40,161 nucleotides of DNA, from contig JAKAWN010000011.1 of the NCBI GenBank assembly GCA_021827245.1, forward strand, positions 1 through 40,161, written 5' to 3'. Below the pieces are notes generated by a model. That model was not told the origin of the DNA. It was given only the letters and a program-made list of their open reading frames with translations, and did not search any database. The first letter of the stretch is position 1. Each line of letters opens with the position of its first letter. This document shows positions 33,288-40,161 of this stretch, one piece after another. This stretch comes from Acidobacteriota bacterium. GTDB taxonomy: Bacteria; Acidobacteriota; Terriglobia; UBA7540. The position numbers were made by a program, and so were the translations under genes.

Positions 33288-34085
33288 ATGGGCGCTGCAG
33301 CATTTCCAGTATTCGACCATCGCGAGAGCCTTCGGGGCCCTCTTCTGGCGTCGATTATTTTCCATGTGCTGCTCGTGGTGTTTGCAGTCATCTATACAAT
33401 CTGGGGTAGTAGAGTTGGCAAGGGATGGGGGAACTCATTGAATTCTGGCAGCGCTGTCCATGTAAACGCCGTAGCTTCCCTGCCGGGCGTTCCTCTGCCT
33501 ATGCCCAAACTCACCACGCCAAACACCGTAGCAGTTCAGAATCCGGGCCTTTACAAGAACGAACCGGTTCCAAAGCCACCGCCATCGATGCTGGCGCAAG
33601 AAATCCCCAAGTTCAAAGAAGCTGTCAAGATTCCAAAGAAAAAGATGCTCGCGAACCCCCGCATTCAGAAGGAGCATGTTCAGCCGCCTCCTAATGCCAT
33701 TCCTTATGGCGAGGGTGGCAGGCCGACAATGAGCTACAGCTCCGTCGCAACTGCGGCCGGCGAAGCCGGCGTTGCCGTTGGCCAGGAGGATTTTGGTGAG
33801 CAATTTGGCTGGTACGTCCAGGCGGTACGGAACCGGATCAGCAACAACTGGCTGATCTCAACGGTCAGTCCCAGCATTCTGAGCGCCCCACGGGTTTACA
33901 TTGATTTTGACATCAATCGGGACGGCACCATCAGCAATGCCAGGATTGCACAGTCCAGCGGGATCCCGGAGGTCGACCGGTCAGCTTTGAGGGCGGTTCT
34001 GGCGTCCAGTCCACTGGCGCCACTTCCGTCCAACTATTCAGGAAATAAGGTTTCCGTTGAGTTTTACTTTGATCTGAAGCGCTGA
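33288..34085 (+). CDS. TolA/TonB-like periplasm-spanning protein
   Basis: This 265-residue protein has one N-terminal membrane helix (about 18-40, GPLLASIIFHVLLVVFAVIY). A Pro/Lys-rich extended region follows (about 70-150: LPMPKLTTPNT, EPVPKPPPSML, IPKKKMLANPRIQKEH). A TonB-type C-domain comes last (about 180-265, YVQAVRNRISNNWL, FDINRDGTISNARIAQSSGIPEVDRSALRAV, VEFYFDLKR). By position between tolR and tolB it fills the TolA role. The C-domain, however, resembles TonB-C rather than proteobacterial TolA-III, and the central region is not the long Ala/Lys/Glu helix of E. coli TolA. TGAGGC precedes the ATG. Confidence 0.85.
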   Translation: MGAAAFPVFDHRESLRGPLLASIIFHVLLVVFAVIYTIWGSRVGKGWGNSLNSGSAVHVNAVASLPGVPLPMPKLTTPNTVAVQNPGLYKNEPVPKPPPSMLAQEIPKFKEAVKIPKKKMLANPRIQKEHVQPPPNAIPYGEGGRPTMSYSSVATAAGEAGVAVGQEDFGEQFGWYVQAVRNRISNNWLISTVSPSILSAPRVYIDFDINRDGTISNARIAQSSGIPEVDRSALRAVLASSPLAPLPSNYSGNKVSVEFYFDLKR

Positions 34086-34156
34086 ATTCACTGGGTGTCC
34101 GATTTCGGAAGCCCATATAAGACATCTATTCGGGGTGATGACGCATCATTCTAGCG

Positions 34157-35494
34157 ATGAAATATCGACATTTGAAATATCTTGCTCTGCTTGCAATTCC
34201 TCTCGCCGTGTTCCTGGGCCTGACACGCATGGCGAAAAGCCAGGGGTGGTTCCGCACCGGAATCAACATGGGACAGTCCACGGCTCGGATCGCGGTGACG
34301 GATTTCCCAGCTCGCTCGTCGGACCCGCGACTGGTCAGCCTTACAGAGGTTTTCAACCACGTGCTGCGGGATGACCTGAACAATTCAGGGATCCTGGACG
34401 TCATCAGCAAGAGCCTCTATCCTCTCAACACTCCTCAGGAACCCAAGGATGTTGACTTCAATGCCTGGAGCAGTCCGCCTGCCTCAGCACAGATGCTGGC
34501 TTTCGGCTACACGGAAGTCAGGGACAACAACCTGGTAATCACGGCGCGCCTGTTTGACGTCCAGAACCCTTCCAACCCGAGCGTGCTGGCCAAGCGCTAT
34601 GTGGCCGACATGAACGTGATTTCCGCCCGCGATGCCGCTCATCGGTTCGCCAATGAAATCATTCAGACGCTGGGTGGGGGAATACCCGGGATTAACCTGA
34701 CAAAAATCGCCTTCGTCAGCAACAGGACCGGCAATACTGAAATCTGGGTGATGGATTACGACGGATACAATCAGCACCGGGTCACTAACTATCCCTCGCT
34801 GAACCTGACACCGCGCTGGTCCCCCGACAATTCCGAACTGGCGTTCACCAGCTACGCGAGTGGCAATCCGGAAATCTACCTCTTTTCCCTCCTTACAAAC
34901 CGGCGAATTTTTTTCCCGACCTATAAGGGGCTCAACACCACTCCCGCGTGGTCGCCGAATGGAAAGAAAATCGCGTTCTGTTCCAGCATGAGCGGCAATC
35001 CGGAAATCTATGTTTCCGCCGCTAACGGCATGGACCTGCAGCGGCTGACCTTCGCGCCGGGTGTCAACATCTCGCCTGTCTGGAATCCCAAGACGGGCAA
35101 CGAAATTGCCTTCGTTTCCGACCGCAGTGGCTCCCCACAGATTTATATTATCAATTCAGACGGCACGAATTTGCGGCGTCTGATCACGGCCGGGGGCGAC
35201 GCCGAGGCGCCCTCATGGTCTCCCAACGGCCTCTTTATAGCTTTCTCGTGGGACGTCCGGGAAACGGGCCATTGGGATATTTATGTGATAGAGATTGCCA
35301 CCGGACGCATTGTGCAGCTCACCCACAACGAAGCAAGAAACGAGCACCCCTCATGGGCGCCGGACGGCCGGCACATCGTGTTTGAGTCAACCCGCACCGG
35401 CAGGCGGGAAGTCTGGACCATGCTGGCCGATGGCTCAGACCCACATGAGCTGACAACAAAAGGAAGCAATTGGAACCCGAATTGGTCCAACTGA
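34157..35494 (+). CDS. tolB: Tol-Pal system beta-propeller protein TolB
   Basis: This 445-residue periplasmic protein has a signal-type N-terminus (MKYRHLKYLALLAIPLAVFLGL...). The TolB N-terminal domain is RIAVTDFPARSSDPRL..DDLNNSGILDVISKS. A six-bladed propeller of about 42-residue repeats follows, with motifs AFVSNRTGNTEIWVMDYDG, LTPRWSPDNSELAFTSY, NTTPAWSPNGKKIAFCS, NEIAFVSDRSGSPQIYIINSDG and HPSWAPDGRHIVFESTR. TolB links TolA and Pal during outer-membrane constriction. The start ATG lacks a strong ribosome-binding site but begins a proper signal sequence. It is 71 nt after the TolA-like gene. Confidence 0.94.
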   Translation: MKYRHLKYLALLAIPLAVFLGLTRMAKSQGWFRTGINMGQSTARIAVTDFPARSSDPRLVSLTEVFNHVLRDDLNNSGILDVISKSLYPLNTPQEPKDVDFNAWSSPPASAQMLAFGYTEVRDNNLVITARLFDVQNPSNPSVLAKRYVADMNVISARDAAHRFANEIIQTLGGGIPGINLTKIAFVSNRTGNTEIWVMDYDGYNQHRVTNYPSLNLTPRWSPDNSELAFTSYASGNPEIYLFSLLTNRRIFFPTYKGLNTTPAWSPNGKKIAFCSSMSGNPEIYVSAANGMDLQRLTFAPGVNISPVWNPKTGNEIAFVSDRSGSPQIYIINSDGTNLRRLITAGGDAEAPSWSPNGLFIAFSWDVRETGHWDIYVIEIATGRIVQLTHNEARNEHPSWAPDGRHIVFESTRTGRREVWTMLADGSDPHELTTKGSNWNPNWSN

Positions 35495-35893
35495 TTTTTG
35501 AATCTTGATGTGTTCCTGTTGGTCCGTCCCAGACTCCACCAGACCGGCCGAATTGAAGGGTCTTGAGTGAACTGAAACAATCTTTCGGCCGCCTGTGAGT
35601 TGCGAAACGGAAGCATGATGGGGAAGGTTTTCAGATTTGATGAACCAGCCGGTAGTACTCCAATCAGCTTACAACTGAGCCCGAGAATTCCTCCGATTAA
35701 AAAAAATGGGGGTTGTTTTTTGTTTTTGTTTGATGCTAGGATTCAAGTCTTTGAATTTCGTCGTTTCTCTTGCTGTTCGCTTCGGTTTCAAACGAATTTA
35801 TTAAGTTAGTTGTTTCGCGATTTTGTGTTCGATCTCATTATCTTGTACATCTTCGGGAAAGCGAAAGTGCCCACCTATCAAGGAGGATTCAAT
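35495..35893 (+). promoter_or_regulatory. tolB-pal spacer with candidate pal promoter
   Basis: No gene is supported here. A T-rich segment holds TTGTTT (35713-35718) and TAGGAT (35737-35742) with an 18-bp spacer, a plausible independent promoter for pal. An A-run and G-run (35700-35712) precede it. The pal leader of about 145 nt contains no recognised riboswitch. Confidence 0.3.
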
Positions 35894-36646
35894 ATGCGAC
35901 AGAAGAAACGCAGTCTCGCGCTTCTCGTCGGTACCCTGGGAATAGTTCTTTTCGCGGCGTCTTGCCACAAAAAGGCAGTTGCACCACCACCGCCGCCACC
36001 ACCGCCACCGGCAGCAGCCAAACCCACAGTCAACCTCACTGCTGTGCCGAGCACCATCCAGAGTGGCCAGTCAGTCACACTGAGTTGGACATCGGAAAAT
36101 GCTACGAGCCTTGACTTGCAACCCGACATTGGCGCCGTCCAGTCCAGCGGGTCAACCAGCGTTTCACCAACAGAGTCAACTACTTATACGTTGACTGCCA
36201 ATGGACCTGGTGGAACCGCCACGGCCACGGCTCGAGTGACGGTTACCGCTCCGCCACCGCCGCCACCGCCACCAGCGCCACCCGCCGTCTCGGAAGAAAC
36301 CTTGTTTCAGCAAAATATCAAGGATGCTTTCTTTGACTTTAACAAGTCCAATATTCGCCCTGACGCTGCTCAAGCTCTGACAGCGGATGCGAATTTCCTG
36401 AAAGAGCACCCGAGCATTAACTTCACGATCGAGGGGCATTGTGATAACCGCGGGAGCGAGGAATACAACCTCGGTTTAGGCGACCGAAGAGCAAATGCCG
36501 CCAAGAATTTCCTGGTAAATCTCGGAATAGGCGCGTCCCGGATCACCACTATTTCTTACGGCAAAGACCGCCCGTTCTGCACCGAGAACAACGAGGTTTG
36601 TTGGCAGGAGAACCGGCGTGCCCACCTGGTTATGGGCAGCGAATAG
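35894..36646 (+). CDS. pal: Peptidoglycan-associated lipoprotein Pal with inserted Ig-like domain
   Basis: This 250-residue lipoprotein has a signal peptide ending FAASC, with Cys24 as the acylated residue (weak lipobox). A run of nine prolines (31-39) follows. Residues about 44-118 form a beta-rich Ig/PKD-like domain (VNLTAVPSTIQSGQSVTLSW, TYTLTANGPGGTATATARVTV). A second run of eight prolines (120-127) leads into the OmpA/Pal domain (about 140-250): FFDFNKSNIRPDA, TIEGHCDNRGSEEYN and NRRAHLVM. The Asp/Arg set that binds diaminopimelate is kept. ATG 35894 has AGGAGG 7 nt upstream; the longer frame from 35810 lacks a signal. Canonical Pal lacks the middle domain. Confidence 0.9.
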   Translation: MRQKKRSLALLVGTLGIVLFAASCHKKAVAPPPPPPPPPAAAKPTVNLTAVPSTIQSGQSVTLSWTSENATSLDLQPDIGAVQSSGSTSVSPTESTTYTLTANGPGGTATATARVTVTAPPPPPPPPAPPAVSEETLFQQNIKDAFFDFNKSNIRPDAAQALTADANFLKEHPSINFTIEGHCDNRGSEEYNLGLGDRRANAAKNFLVNLGIGASRITTISYGKDRPFCTENNEVCWQENRRAHLVMGSE

Positions 36647-36656
36647 TCAGGGTCCA

Positions 36657-36702
36657 CCGGGAGCCCGAAAACCCGTCGGGGAAAGACAAAGCGGGCTCCC
36701 GG
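36657..36702 (+). terminator. Long hairpin after pal
   Basis: CCGGGAGCCCG (36657-36667) pairs perfectly with CGGGCTCCCGG (36692-36702), 11 bp. The 24-nt loop contains an inner CCCG/CGGG. It starts 11 nt after the pal stop. No T-tract follows, so it may attenuate rather than end transcription into cpoB. Confidence 0.5.
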
Positions 36703-36917
36703 CTCTACCTAATTATCCGAAAAGCGATCTTGCCAACGGGCCAGGGGGAAACGGAGCCTTGTAAGCCGGTCACACGCCACGGCGCTGCCCGCGGCCTGTG
36801 GATTCCCGGTTTCCATTCGGCCGTTCTCCATTGCGTTTCCATGCCAGTTGACCAGATCGTCATCCTGAGGATAGACTGACTACAGTTCGTATCTTGTTAC
36901 GGGAGGTTGAACTGACG

Positions 36918-37850
36918 ATGAGAAAGTATGGCCTTACCTTAGCATCGATAGTGTTGTTGTCAGTTGCCACAGCTTCCCCGGCCTTTGGCGTGAGCCGCGA
37001 AATCATCCAGATGATGCAGCAACTGGATACCCTGCAGCAAACTGTTCAGAATCTCCAGAATACAGTTACGAACCAGACAGCAATCTTGCGCACTCTGATT
37101 GAGCAGACTGCTCACGACGTCAGCCTGATCAAATCCAATATGGCGGATCTGCAGCAGCACACAGAGCAGAACATGGCTTCTTCGTCGAACAAGCTGGACT
37201 CCTTGACGAGCCAGATTCAGGCCCTCAGTTCCAGCTTGGAGCAGACTCAGGCACAACTGACCAAGGTCAGTGAGCAAGTGGCCCACACTCAGAACATTAT
37301 TCAGACATTGAACACCGCTCCGCCTTCTACGGCCGGCGCGACCCCAATCGTGCCCGGGCAGAGCGCGAATGGGTCCACTCCGGGAACTGCCAATAGCCCT
37401 GTTCCGCCCGGCACGCCTGACACCGCCGGGAGCGCGGCTGCCAACGTTCCTGGTCCGACTTCACTTTACAATTCCGCGATGACTAGCTTCAACAGCGGGC
37501 AGTACGCCCTGGCCATTCAAGGCTTCCAGGAGTTCCTGCAGTATTACGGGAACACACCTTCTGCCTCAAGTGCCCAGTATTACATCGGAGAGTGCTATTA
37601 CAATAATGGCGATTATCCGCACGCCATTGCAGCCTACGACAAGGTAATCGAGCGTTATCCCAAGAGCAACAAAGCACTCTCGGCGCGCCTCAAGAAAGGA
37701 TATGCCCTGCTCGCCAATGGCCAGAGGGCGGCGGGCATTAACGAACTGCGCGCACTTGTGGAACAGCATCCTTCGGCCCAGGAATCGGAGCTCGCGGCGC
37801 AGCGATTGCGACGTCTGGGGATTATCATTCGCGCCCGGCGCAGCGGATAG
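36918..37850 (+). CDS. cpoB: Tol-Pal associated periplasmic protein CpoB/YbgF
   Basis: This 310-residue protein has a Sec signal peptide ([24 protein letters not shown]). A coiled-coil, Gln-rich region (about 28-130) matches the trimerisation part of YbgF. A Pro/Thr/Gly-rich linker follows (about 134-180), then TPR repeats (about 183-310: [84 protein letters not shown]). CpoB couples peptidoglycan synthesis to Tol-driven envelope constriction in E. coli. ATG 36918 was chosen for the signal sequence; GGAGG lies about 11 nt upstream. The position after pal is the canonical one. Confidence 0.92.
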   Translation: MRKYGLTLASIVLLSVATASPAFGVSREIIQMMQQLDTLQQTVQNLQNTVTNQTAILRTLIEQTAHDVSLIKSNMADLQQHTEQNMASSSNKLDSLTSQIQALSSSLEQTQAQLTKVSEQVAHTQNIIQTLNTAPPSTAGATPIVPGQSANGSTPGTANSPVPPGTPDTAGSAAANVPGPTSLYNSAMTSFNSGQYALAIQGFQEFLQYYGNTPSASSAQYYIGECYYNNGDYPHAIAAYDKVIERYPKSNKALSARLKKGYALLANGQRAAGINELRALVEQHPSAQESELAAQRLRRLGIIIRARRSG

Positions 37851-37899
37851 AGCACAAGACAACGGCCGGTGGCACATCTCACAAGACAGCGAGGATAGT

Positions 37900-38358
37900 A
37901 TGGCCGGGACTGTGAATAAAGTTATCCTGATTGGCCGCGTCGGCCAGGACCCCGAGATTCGCTATACCTCCAATGGTAGCCCAGTGGCCCACTTCTCCGT
38001 TGCCACCGATGAATCCTTCAAAGACCGGACCGGAGAACAGAAGCAGCATACCGAATGGCACAGAATCGTTGCTTGGAGCAAGCTGGCGGAGATCTGTGGG
38101 GAGTATCTCACGAAAGGGAAATTGGTTTACATCGAGGGAAGCATACGGAGCAATCAATGGCAAGACCAATCAGGCAACAAGCGTACGACCTATGAAATTA
38201 TTGCTCGCAACATGCAGATGCTCGGCTCTAAGGCTGATACTGAGCGGGTTGCAGCAGGCTCCGGACGTCCGGCGCCCACACCTTCCGAAGAACAAGCTGG
38301 CACTCCCCCCGAGCTTCCACCGGAAGGCGAAATCACGGACGACGATATCCCGTTTTAG
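37900..38358 (+). CDS. ssb: Single-stranded DNA-binding protein SSB
   Basis: This 152-residue protein has an N-terminal OB-fold (1-105). Its motifs are [69 protein letters not shown] and [12 protein letters not shown] flexible Pro/Glu tail follows and ends in the acidic tip EITDDDIPF, which recruits replication partners. GAGG precedes the ATG 37900. It starts 49 nt after cpoB, so it may ride on the Tol-Pal transcript. Confidence 0.95.
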   Translation: MAGTVNKVILIGRVGQDPEIRYTSNGSPVAHFSVATDESFKDRTGEQKQHTEWHRIVAWSKLAEICGEYLTKGKLVYIEGSIRSNQWQDQSGNKRTTYEIIARNMQMLGSKADTERVAAGSGRPAPTPSEEQAGTPPELPPEGEITDDDIPF

Positions 38359-38428
38359 GGTTCACCTCCCTTAGACATGTAAGCAAATATGTTTCTATCG
38401 CAGCGGCCGGAGCTGTGGCGGGATCAAT

Positions 38429-39622
38429 TCATGCCGCGCGGGCGGCAGCGGAGGTGGGTCGTCCGTGGTAGCTGCTGATGAGCACCTTTGACATTTCTTC
38501 CCGCTGAATCTGGTTGGTGCCTTCGTAGATCTGGGTGATTTTGGCGTCGCGCATATATTTCTCAATCGGATAATCGTGCATGTAGCCGTAACCCCCGAAG
38601 ACCTGCACAGCGTCGGTGGTCACTTGCATGGCCACATCCGAAGCAAAGCATTTCGACATGGCGGAGTATAGCGTGGGCCGTTCCTTGGGCTGTTTGTCAA
38701 TGTGGCGCGCCGTCGCGTAAACCAGGGCGCGCGCTGCCTCCACTTTCATCGCCATGTCGGCCAGCAGAAAGCGCATGCCCTGGAAGGAACTAATGGGCGA
38801 GTCAAATTGGCGGCGCGTGCAAGCGTACTCGATGGCTAGGTCCAACGCTCCCTGCGCGATTCCCAGCGCCTGCGCGCCCACGCCCGGCCGCGATGCGTCA
38901 AAAGTCTTCATGGCCGTGATAAAGCCTGTGCCCTCGCGGCCCAAGCAATTCTCCACCGGCACCCGGCAATCCTGGAAGATCAGCTCGCGAGTGGCGGAGG
39001 CACGAATGCCCAGCTTATCTTCCTTCTTGCCAAAAGTGAATCCCGGAGTGCCTTTTTCTACCACGATGCACGACGCGCCCCGCGGCCCTTTGGCGGGATT
39101 GGTGAGGGCGATGACGCTGTAAATCTCACCCTCACCACCATTGGTGATCCATTGCTTGGTGCCATTCAAAACATAATGGTCGCCGTCGCGGAGCGCCGTT
39201 GTGCGCACTGCCCCGGCGTCCGAGCCTGCCTGCGGCTCAGTCAGGGCGAAGGCCGCGAGCTTCTTTCCCGCTGCAATATCCGGCAACCATCGCTGCTTCT
39301 GCTCGGCGCTGCCGGCCAGGATGATGGGGATGGTGCCCAACGCCGTGCCGGCAAAACTGAGAGCAATGCCGCCGCACGCCTTCGACAGCTCCTCCGTCAC
39401 GATCACCATGTTCATGATAGGCGTTCCCTCGGTCAATCCGCCGAATTCCTCCTCAATGAACACTCGGAACAGATCGGTCTTGGCGAGAACCTCCACGATA
39501 GGCCACGGGAACTTCCCTTCCCGGTCATATTCCGCCGCCACCGGGCGGATTTCCTTGTCGGCAATCTCACGAGACAATTCGCGAATTGCGGACTGATATT
39601 CGGTGAAGCCGTAGTCCATCAT
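38429..39622 (-). CDS. Acyl-CoA dehydrogenase
   Basis: This 397-residue FAD enzyme performs the first step of acyl-CoA beta-oxidation. The family landmarks are FALTEPQAGSDAGAVRTTA (FAD-binding), GTKQWITNG, FGKKEDKLGIRASATREL, and the C-terminal YEGTNQIQREEMSKVL. Glu367 is the expected catalytic base of short/medium-chain members. Arg/Gln contacts for the second FAD (AVQVFGGYGYMHDYP) are also present. It starts at tandem ATGs (39622 and 39619), with GGAG about 12 nt upstream. No beta-oxidation partners are adjacent. It is convergent with ssb. Confidence 0.93.
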   Translation of the reverse strand: MMDYGFTEYQSAIRELSREIADKEIRPVAAEYDREGKFPWPIVEVLAKTDLFRVFIEEEFGGLTEGTPIMNMVIVTEELSKACGGIALSFAGTALGTIPIILAGSAEQKQRWLPDIAAGKKLAAFALTEPQAGSDAGAVRTTALRDGDHYVLNGTKQWITNGGEGEIYSVIALTNPAKGPRGASCIVVEKGTPGFTFGKKEDKLGIRASATRELIFQDCRVPVENCLGREGTGFITAMKTFDASRPGVGAQALGIAQGALDLAIEYACTRRQFDSPISSFQGMRFLLADMAMKVEAARALVYATARHIDKQPKERPTLYSAMSKCFASDVAMQVTTDAVQVFGGYGYMHDYPIEKYMRDAKITQIYEGTNQIQREEMSKVLISSYHGRPTSAAARAA

Positions 39623-39640
39623 GAGTACACTCCGTCAAGT

Positions 39641-39721
39641 ATTTGTGATCTCTGATTTGTGATTGTTCGATGCCGGTCACCAGAATCTAAAGGGCAATCC
39701 CAAATCACTTCTCACAAATCA
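39641..39721. repeat. Imperfect 25-bp inverted repeat upstream of the acyl-CoA dehydrogenase
   Basis: The left arm 39641-39665 (TTTGTGATCTCTGATTTGTG core) is the near-inverse of the right arm 39695-39721, with a perfect 10-bp TGATTTGTGA/TCACAAATCA pair (39653-39662 and 39712-39721) in an offset register. About 30 bp separate the arms. It directly abuts the MITE-like copy B. It could be a regulatory hairpin of the dehydrogenase leader or another repeat family. Confidence 0.5.
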
Positions 39722-39747
39722 TCGGCCCAAATTCCTAAACATATCCT

Positions 39748-39873
39748 ATGCCGCCGCTGAAAAGCCCCTCAGAGAGGGTGTAGCGGCGGGTTCATCCCGC
39801 CTAAACTTCGCCGCTTTCAGTCCAGGCTGGCGGCGTAAAGCCGCCGCTACAAACTCTTTCAGCAACCTGCTAT
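39748..39873. repeat. MITE-like palindromic element, copy B
   Basis: This copy shares the layout of copy A at 2401-2525. Its left end reads GCCGCCGCTGAAAAGCCCC and its right end CTTTCAGCAACCTGCTAT. GTAGCGGC (39780-39787) closes with GCCGCTAC (39843-39850). Inner hairpins are GGCGGG/CCCGCC (39785-39801) and GGCGGC/GCCGCC (39829-39845). Its right end overlaps the stop codon of the gene at 39870. Confidence 0.75.
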
Positions 39874-40161
39874 GCCGCTTTCGCCGGCACGCGGTCCGCT
39901 GAGGCGTCGCTCCACAGCGATGGGCGGAGGAGCCAAATCTCCCCATTTTTGAAGACAAACCGGCAGTAATCGTCCAGATCTCCGGCCCGGAAGGAGCTGA
40001 CATCGATCTGTCCGTTGAGCGAACCGGCCACCGCCACATGGCGCAGGGTCTCAACCAGCGGCACCACACTCGAGTTCACCTCGCGAAGTTCCAGGCCGAG
40101 CACTTCGCCAATCGGATGGAGCTCATATTCACCTTCAGAACAGACGCCAGCCGGACGTTCT
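39870..40161 (-). CDS. 3' end of an unrecognised gene (runs off the window)
   Basis: The frame is open from the window edge to a TAG at 39870-39872, giving the last 96 residues of a protein whose start lies beyond 40161. Visible sequence includes CSEGEYELHPIGEVLGLELREVN, VPLVETLRHVAVAGSLNGQ (split here), FRAGDLDDYCRFVFKNGEIWLLRP and a short tail SDASADRVPAKAA. No family is recognised. The beta-rich pattern and acidic GDLDDY suggest a small globular domain. Its stop codon lies inside the right end of repeat copy B, so the natural C-terminus may have been altered by insertion. Confidence 0.55.
   Translation of the reverse strand, partial: ERPAGVCSEGEYELHPIGEVLGLELREVNSSVVPLVETLRHVAVAGSLNGQIDVSSFRAGDLDDYCRFVFKNGEIWLLRPSLWSDASADRVPAKAA

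Overview
The window looks like chromosomal DNA of an Acidobacteriota bacterium, probably from a soil or subsurface lineage. This is inferred from gene content, not from a marker-gene search. The supporting features are a glycine/proline-rich TonB-type protein, FtsX/MacB-type permease operons, a YpdA-like (bacillithiol-type) reductase, a Tol-Pal locus whose Pal carries an inserted Ig-like domain, twin-arginine-type secreted enzymes, moderately high GC, and many dispersed palindromic intergenic elements. No rRNA, tRNA, CRISPR array, transposase or phage gene was recognised.

Layout. 1-6.6 kb: smpB (minus) diverges from a TonB-like gene. A MITE-like repeat follows, then a tightly overlapping three-gene operon encoding an MFS transporter, a radical SAM protein with extra C-terminal cysteines, and a calcineurin-like phosphoesterase homologue that lacks its first metal-binding motif. 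A small membrane protein comes next. 6.9-10.3 kb: a YchF-type GTPase, a ZIP metal transporter, an IscU/NifU-like scaffold without its third cysteine, and a secreted sorbosone-dehydrogenase-like beta-propeller. 10.3-12.5 kb: a repeat- and palindrome-rich intergenic zone, a two-TM mini-protein, and an HSL-family alpha/beta hydrolase. 12.8-17.1 kb: a minus-strand tripartite MacAB-like export operon (adaptor, ATPase, two permeases). 17.7-20.2 kb: a secreted Cys-type sulfatase and an MBL-fold hydrolase. 20.3-24.4 kb (minus): two aldo/keto reductases, a YpdA-like reductase and a gamma-glutamylcyclotransferase-like protein.

24.4-31.8 kb is a minus-strand run: a polytopic GT-C-like membrane protein, parB, parA, a bifunctional-nuclease (DUF151) protein, miaB and recN. 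It diverges at about 31.9 kb from the plus-strand Tol-Pal cluster: tolQ, tolR, a TolA/TonB-like protein, tolB, pal, cpoB and then ssb. An acyl-CoA dehydrogenase (minus) and the 3' end of an unrecognised gene (minus) close the window.

The best candidates for something undescribed are (a) the MFS/radical-SAM/degenerate-phosphoesterase operon at 2651-5753, and (b) a family of three-way-junction palindromic elements (2401-2525, 20216-20271, 39748-39873). Two of these share terminal inverted repeats, and one supplies the stop codon of the gene it abuts. Start codons were moved from the longest ORF wherever a Shine-Dalgarno sequence or family alignment decided it (YchF, TolQ, ParB, HlyD, Pal, CpoB, SSB, BFN, GGCT, hydrolase).
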